From assembly GCA_022647565.1 (NCBI GenBank), contig JALCLA010000001.1:1413117-1477116 (forward strand): a stretch of DNA of 64,000 nt. Direction: 5' to 3'. Position numbers and translations under genes: made by a program. This DNA is from Chiayiivirga sp. (GTDB taxonomy: Bacteria; Pseudomonadota; Gammaproteobacteria; Xanthomonadales; Xanthomonadaceae). Shown here one piece after another: positions 59,556-64,000 of this stretch. How positions within the stretch are numbered: position 1 is the stretch's first letter; each line of letters begins with the position of its first letter. The notes below the pieces were generated by a model, which saw nothing but the letters and a program-made list of their open reading frames with translations, did not search any database and was not told the origin of the DNA.

Positions 59556-62347
59556 TCCTCGCTCTCCCGCGACAGATGGATGCCGCGTTCGTCGCGCACC
59601 ACGCCTTCCCAGGCGCTGGCCTCGTCGATCGGCGCGGCCGGCGCGGCCACGCTGGCGACCGGTTCCGTCGCGGGCGCAGCGACCGGGGCCGGTGCCATGC
59701 CCTCGGGCCGGAACTTGATCACCTGTTTCCACGAACGCACCAGGGCGTCGGCGAAGATCAGCAGCAGATCCCCCGGCTGCCCCATCTGCAGCGCCGTGGA
59801 AATCGCTTCCTGCTCATCGGGAATGATCGAGATCGCATTCGCCGGCACGCCCTTGTCCTGCAGCGCGCGCGACTGGATGCGCGGCACTTCGTCGCCATCG
59901 CGCCCGCGCAGGCTGTCGTCGCGGCGGCAGATGTAGTGGTCGAAACGACCGGCGACGGCCTCGGCGATCGCCACCAGATCCTCGTCGCGGCGATCGCCGG
60001 GGCCGGCCAGCACCACGATGCGGCGACCGGCCACATCCAGGCGTTGCGCCAGGTCCGCCATTGCGCCGACCGCATGCGCGTTGTGTCCGTAGTCGAACAA
60101 GACCTTGAACGGATGCTCGTTGAACACGTTCATTCGGCCCGGCGCCTGGAAGAAGGTGCTGTCGAAGGTGCGCAAACCCTGGCGGATCGCGTCGAGCTTG
60201 ATCCCGAGCGAGAACGCCATCGCCGCCGCAAACATCGCGTTCTGCACGTTGTGCAGGGCGCGGCCCTCGAGCGTGGCCGGGATCAGGTGCGTCCACAGCA
60301 GCGGGATGTGGCTGCCGCGGTCGTAGAGTGTGATCATCTGGCCGTTGACGCCGGCTTCCAGCGCGCAGGCGCGACCGCCGGCGCGGATGTGTTCGCGCAC
60401 CAGGCCGTGCTGCGGGTTCATCGTGACGTAGCAAAGCATCCTGGCATCGGTGTAGCCCGACATCTTCAACACCAGTGGATCGTCGGCGTTGAGCACCGCG
60501 CAATCCTTGGCGATCTCGACGATGATCCGCTTGACCTCGGCCAGTTGTTCGAGCGAGTCGATGCCCTTCAGCCCGAGGTGATCGGATTGCACGTTGAGCA
60601 CGGCACCGACGTGCACCTCGGTCACGCCCATGCCGGCGCGCAGCAGGCCACCGCGCGCGGTTTCGAGCACGGCGAGGTCGATCTGCGGATCGGACAGCAC
60701 CATGCGAGCCGAGACCGGCCCGGTCATGTCGCCTTCCACCGTGCGCTGGCCGTCGATGTAGACGCCGTCGGTGGTGGTCATGCCGGGCGTGTAGCCGGCC
60801 ATCTTGGTGATGTGGGCCAGCATGCGCGCGGTGGTGGTCTTGCCGTTGGTGCCGGTGATCGCGGCGATCGGCACCCGCGACGGTGACCCGGGCGGGAACA
60901 GCATGTCGATCACCGGGCCGGCGACGTCGCGCGGCGTGCCCTCGGACGGCGCCACGTGCATGCGGAATCCCGGTGCGGCGTTCACCTCGCAGATGCCGCC
61001 GCCGATGCTGCGATAACTCTCGGCGATGTTGGTGGAGAGAAAGTCCACGCCGCCCACGTCCAGCCCGATGGCGCGGATCGCGCGCACCGCCATCTCGCGG
61101 TTGTCGGGATGGATGATGTCGGTGACGTCGGTGGCGGTGCCGCCGGTGGAAAGATTGGCGGTGGAGCGCAGGTAGATCACCTGATCCGCGGCGGGCACCG
61201 AATCGGCCGTGACGCCGGCGCGCGCCATCATCATCTCGGCCTGCGCGTCGAGCACCAGCCGCGTCAGCACCTTCTCGTGGCCGACGCCACGACGCGGATC
61301 CTGGTTCACGATCTCGACCAGTTGAGTGATGCTGTGCACGCCATCGCCCACCACGTGCCCGGGCGTGCGGCGCGTGGCCGCGACCAGTTCGCCGTTCACC
61401 ACCAGCAGGCGGTGGTCGTCGCCCTCCAGGTAGGTCTCAACGATCACCGAGCGCGAGATCTCCTTGGCCTTGTTGAAGCCTTCGATCACTTCCGCATCGC
61501 TGGTGAGGCGGATCGAGATGCCGCGGCCATGATTGCCGTTGTAGGGCTTGGTCACCACCGGAAAGCCGATGCGTCGCGCCGCGCGCACCGCGCCGGATTC
61601 GCTTTGCACCAGATCCTGGCGCGGCACCGGCAAGCCGAGCGAGGCCAGGATCTTGTTCGTCTCTTCCTTGTCGCTGGCCAGTTCCACCGCGATGTGCGGG
61701 GTGCGGCCAGTCACCGTGGCCTGGATGCGCTGCTGGTACTTGCCGTGTCCGAGCTGCACCAGCGACTGGTCGTTCAGGCGCAGCCAAGGGATGCCGCGCT
61801 CCTCGGCCGCCTTCACCAGCGATGAAGTCGACGGTCCCAGCGCGCGGCGCTGCGCGTAGCGGATGAACTCGTCGCGCGCGCTCTCCCACTGCCAGTCGCC
61901 GTCCTCGTCCGCGGGTCTCAGTTCGGCCGGCAACAGCGACTGCAACAGGCGCAACGCGAGTTCGCCCGCGGCGATACCTTCCTCCTTCTGCGCGTACTCG
62001 TACACCACCGAATACACCCCCGCCCGGCCATCGATGCTGCGGGTCTTGCCGAAGGTCACGTCCTCGCCTGCAACGTTCTGCAGTTCGATCGCCACATGCT
62101 CCAGCACGTGGCCGAGCCAGGTGCCCTCGCCCTCGTTCATGCGGCGGATGAAGCCGCCGGGCTCGCGATAGGAACAACCATGCTGGGCCAGGCCCGGCAG
62201 GGCCGCGACCAGCGCATCGACGAAGGCCGGGCCGAGCTTGCCGGTGGGCCAGGCTTCCAGTTGTTCCAGATCGAGTTCCAGTCGTATGACCGGAAAGTGC
62301 GCATACAGCGAGGGGCCCACGAAGACGGAGCGATCGAGGATGCGCAT
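59552..62347 (-). CDS. cphA: Cyanophycin synthetase
   Basis: Polymerises Asp and Arg into cyanophycin, a nitrogen and carbon store. 931 residues with three parts: an N-terminal domain (about 1-160), an ATP-grasp domain (about 165-490, with NHGRGISI) and a Mur-ligase part with GTNGKTTTARMLAHI. After the family C-terminus there is a Pro/Ala-rich tail of about 55 residues (from RPEGMAPAP). Starts 6 bp after the cphB stop and overlaps the next gene, so the three genes form one operon. Confidence 0.95.
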   Translation of the reverse strand: MRILDRSVFVGPSLYAHFPVIRLELDLEQLEAWPTGKLGPAFVDALVAALPGLAQHGCSYREPGGFIRRMNEGEGTWLGHVLEHVAIELQNVAGEDVTFGKTRSIDGRAGVYSVVYEYAQKEEGIAAGELALRLLQSLLPAELRPADEDGDWQWESARDEFIRYAQRRALGPSTSSLVKAAEERGIPWLRLNDQSLVQLGHGKYQQRIQATVTGRTPHIAVELASDKEETNKILASLGLPVPRQDLVQSESGAVRAARRIGFPVVTKPYNGNHGRGISIRLTSDAEVIEGFNKAKEISRSVIVETYLEGDDHRLLVVNGELVAATRRTPGHVVGDGVHSITQLVEIVNQDPRRGVGHEKVLTRLVLDAQAEMMMARAGVTADSVPAADQVIYLRSTANLSTGGTATDVTDIIHPDNREMAVRAIRAIGLDVGGVDFLSTNIAESYRSIGGGICEVNAAPGFRMHVAPSEGTPRDVAGPVIDMLFPPGSPSRVPIAAITGTNGKTTTARMLAHITKMAGYTPGMTTTDGVYIDGQRTVEGDMTGPVSARMVLSDPQIDLAVLETARGGLLRAGMGVTEVHVGAVLNVQSDHLGLKGIDSLEQLAEVKRIIVEIAKDCAVLNADDPLVLKMSGYTDARMLCYVTMNPQHGLVREHIRAGGRACALEAGVNGQMITLYDRGSHIPLLWTHLIPATLEGRALHNVQNAMFAAAMAFSLGIKLDAIRQGLRTFDSTFFQAPGRMNVFNEHPFKVLFDYGHNAHAVGAMADLAQRLDVAGRRIVVLAGPGDRRDEDLVAIAEAVAGRFDHYICRRDDSLRGRDGDEVPRIQSRALQDKGVPANAISIIPDEQEAISTALQMGQPGDLLLIFADALVRSWKQVIKFRPEGMAPAPVAAPATEPVASVAAPAAPIDEASAWEGVVRDERGIHLSRESED

Positions 62348-62353
62348 GGAGGT

Positions 62354-63296
62354 CTAGTCCTTGGTCTTGGAGAGCGAACCGGCGGAGGCCTGGCGGGTAT
62401 GCAGGTTGAAGGTAGCACCCGCCACGAGGATGTGGATGCTCAGGCCGAGCAGGCAGACCGGTTCGCCGGGATCGACCCGATCCATCGAGGAGAACTGCAA
62501 GCCGGCGGCATCGACCACGGTGACCGCGCCGCTGCCTTCGACTTCCAGGGTGTTGTCCGGCCCGATGAAGGCGGCGGTGTCCTCGTCCAGCCCGATGCCG
62601 ATGGCGAAGGGATTGAACGCCAGCGCCGTGGTCAGGCGCCCGAGCCGGTCGCGCTGGCGGAAGTGCTGGTCGATGATGAAGCGATTGGTGAGCCCGAGCC
62701 CGGGCGCGAGGCCGACGCTGCCGCCGCGCGGCGAGCCGCCCTCGTCGCCGAATGCGATCATGTGCTCGCTCAGGATCGCGGCGCCGGCGCTGGTGCCGGC
62801 CACCGGAATGCCGCGCGCGTTCTGGCTGCGAATGAGGCGCGCCACGGTGGTGCCGCCGATCACGGTGGTGATGCGCAACTGGTTGCCGCCGGTGAAGAAC
62901 AGGCCGCTGGCCTGCTCGATGCGTTGCAGGCGGTTGCGCTCCTCGCAATCACGACGGGTGTCGAAGTCGATGGCCGTGACCCGGCTGGCGCCGAGTTCGC
63001 CGAAGATGCGCTCGTAACGCGCCCCGGTATCGGACAGCCGGCTGGCGGTGGGGATCACCACGATGTCGGCCTGGTCGCCGCCGCACAGTTCGACGAAGTG
63101 GGCGAGGCTTCCCAGGGGTGGATATCGTCCAGGGACTATGCTGCGAGGCCTTGGAGTTGGAATTGGCTGAGCACCGAGAATCGAAGCGGCGCAGGATGCG
63201 CGGGTCGTTCTCCTTTTCCTCCGCCCCGCCGATCGGAATGATCCAGCCGCGTTGATCGCCGTCGGGCACTTTGCTTGGGCACATTTCTTTGGGCAT
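62354..63296 (-). pseudogene. cphB: Cyanophycinase, interrupted by an 83-bp insertion
   Basis: CphB is the Ser-type peptidase that degrades cyanophycin to Asp-Arg dipeptides. The N-terminus (WIIPIGGAEEKENDPRILRRF) and the rest (FVELCGGDQADIVVIPTA..., Ser nucleophile in GTSAGAAIL) are in different frames. Between them is a repeated sequence (63099-63181) flanked by CGAAG on both sides. Removing 63095-63182 (88 bp) restores one 284-codon frame, close to the normal enzyme length. As it stands, translation from the natural start runs off-frame; a protein from another start would lack the conserved N-terminal strand. An assembly error is possible. Confidence 0.85.
63099..63181. mobile_element. 83-bp repeat copy A inserted in cphB
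   Basis: Flanked by direct repeats CGAAG (63094-63098 and 63182-63186), fitting a 5-bp target-site duplication. About 69 bases are shared with copy B; copy A has extra segments of 8, 2 and 3 bases. No terminal inverted repeats are obvious. Confidence 0.7.
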
Positions 63297-63355
63297 CCGG
63301 ATTTGGCTGTTGGCTTGAGGTTGCCGATTCTCAGGAAGTAGGAACCGACATATGC

Positions 63356-63424
63356 TGGGCGAGGCTTCCCATATCGTCCAGGGACTACTGCGCCTTGGAG
63401 TTGGAATTGGCTGAGCACCGAGAA
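63356..63424. repeat. 69-bp repeat copy B upstream of cphB
   Basis: Direct copy of the insert in cphB, in the same orientation, located between cphB and the neighbouring secreted-protein gene and just before its stop. No clear flanking duplication. Confidence 0.8.
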
Positions 63425-63447
63425 GCGCATTTAACTCCCGACTCGAC

Positions 63448-63999
63448 TCATTCAAAACCATCATCGAAAACTGCGGTCACTGTACATGTGATGCTCGGCC
63501 CGTCGCAGGGATCGGATTGGGATAGATCGGCAAGCGGGAATTCCACGCCATCCGGGATGTTGTCTCCGTCCGAGTCTCCGAAGCCGCTTTCCGGCCTCGT
63601 GCCGATCAGGTACTCAAAGCCATCGATCAGCGTGTCGCCGTCGGTATCGATGTTGGGATAGGCGTACCCCATGATCGGATCGCTGCCGGCCGGATAGACC
63701 GTGGTGTAACCCTGGCTCTGGAAGGTGGCGAGTTCCGCCTCGAGGAAGACCGCACAGTCGTCCTCGGCAACATTGCACAGCCGGTACAACGGCTTTGCAC
63801 CCTCTGGGATGCAAGTGGGTTCGGGCGAGCAGCGCCGGAACACGTAGCCTTGCCTGCCCAACAGTTCGTATTCGTCTCCGATCGCCATCTCCAAGTCAGG
63901 GATGGTGGAGACCAGCGTGAAATCCCGATTAAGCGTGTTGCAACCGGGTCCCGATGTACAACCGAGTGGCCAAGGGCGCGTTCGGCGCAGCAGGAATAG
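63448..63999 (-). CDS. Exported protein with TSP3-like calcium repeats and DGFE tail, 5' truncated
   Basis: Runs in from the right edge; the open frame continues past the internal ATG at 63894. The visible 183 residues hold a Cys/Tyr-rich region (PLYRLCNVAEDDCAVF, perhaps DUF5648-like by pattern), then two DxDGDxxxDG-type loops (NIDTDGDTLIDGFE and DSDGDNIPDG) as in thrombospondin type-3 calcium-binding repeats. The protein ends exactly in D-D-G-F-E. Probably secreted or cell-surface; function unknown. Confidence 0.75.
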   Translation of the reverse strand, partial: LFLLRRTRPWPLGCTSGPGCNTLNRDFTLVSTIPDLEMAIGDEYELLGRQGYVFRRCSPEPTCIPEGAKPLYRLCNVAEDDCAVFLEAELATFQSQGYTTVYPAGSDPIMGYAYPNIDTDGDTLIDGFEYLIGTRPESGFGDSDGDNIPDGVEFPLADLSQSDPCDGPSITCTVTAVFDDGFE

Positions 64000-64000
64000 C

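Noticed and set aside
63095-63182. Programmed ribosomal frameshift in cphB
   Set aside because: The 88-bp segment is a repeat with flanking duplications, and no slippery site is visible; insertion is the simpler explanation.

Overview
The window is one continuous piece of a GC-rich chromosome with dense, mostly housekeeping genes on both strands. I read it as a gammaproteobacterium of the Lysobacterales (Xanthomonadales). The evidence is the xanthomonad-like DapA, DksA and dihydroorotase sequences, the folK-panB-panC-pgi order, an orphan RnfB next to metG, and two exported proteins that end in or near an Asp-Gly-Phe-Glu tail. This placement rests on remembered family features; no search was run. 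I see no rRNA, phage, transposase, integron or CRISPR array.

Layout. 1-4.9 kb: the end of a DbpA-type helicase, an M23 peptidase coupled to a dihydroorotase, yidD, and a DksA with a very long Lys/Ala/Pro tail. 4.9-10.7 kb: a phosphate block on the minus strand (phoB, phoR, ppk, ppx). 10.7-15.5 kb: a BepA-like protease, glutaredoxin plus an AhpD-like protein, an unknown exported protein and NAD-type isocitrate dehydrogenase. 15.5-25 kb: a secretion-rich stretch with two large zinc metalloproteases, a small exported partner, thiD and an outer-membrane protein. 25-33.4 kb: PhoH2, Bcp, GcvR, dapA-bamC, fdxA, tRNA-Glu, pcnB-folK-panB-panC. 33.4-43.1 kb: a probable small RNA or attenuator, pgi, queG, nnr-tsaE-amidase, mutL and two small genes. 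43.1-51.8 kb: a minus-strand run metG-rnfB-small exported protein-czcCBA. 51.9-57.5 kb: a TonB-dependent receptor, apbC, a lipoprotein and dcd. 57.6-63.4 kb: a cyanophycin operon (cphB-cphA-CphA-like ligase). The window ends inside a secreted protein.

Most notable observation: cphB is split by an 83-bp insertion flanked by a 5-bp direct repeat. Removing 88 bp (insert plus one repeat copy) exactly restores a 284-codon cyanophycinase, and a 69-bp relative of the insert lies about 250 bp upstream. So the two ligases that would make cyanophycin appear intact while the depolymerase is frameshifted. The downstream ligase-like gene appears to start at CTG inside the cphA stop codon. Other points worth a look are a structured RNA with a strong promoter and terminator before pgi (where xanthomonads, from memory, have panD), a patch of atypical codon use inside metG, and the shared DGFE C-terminal tail.
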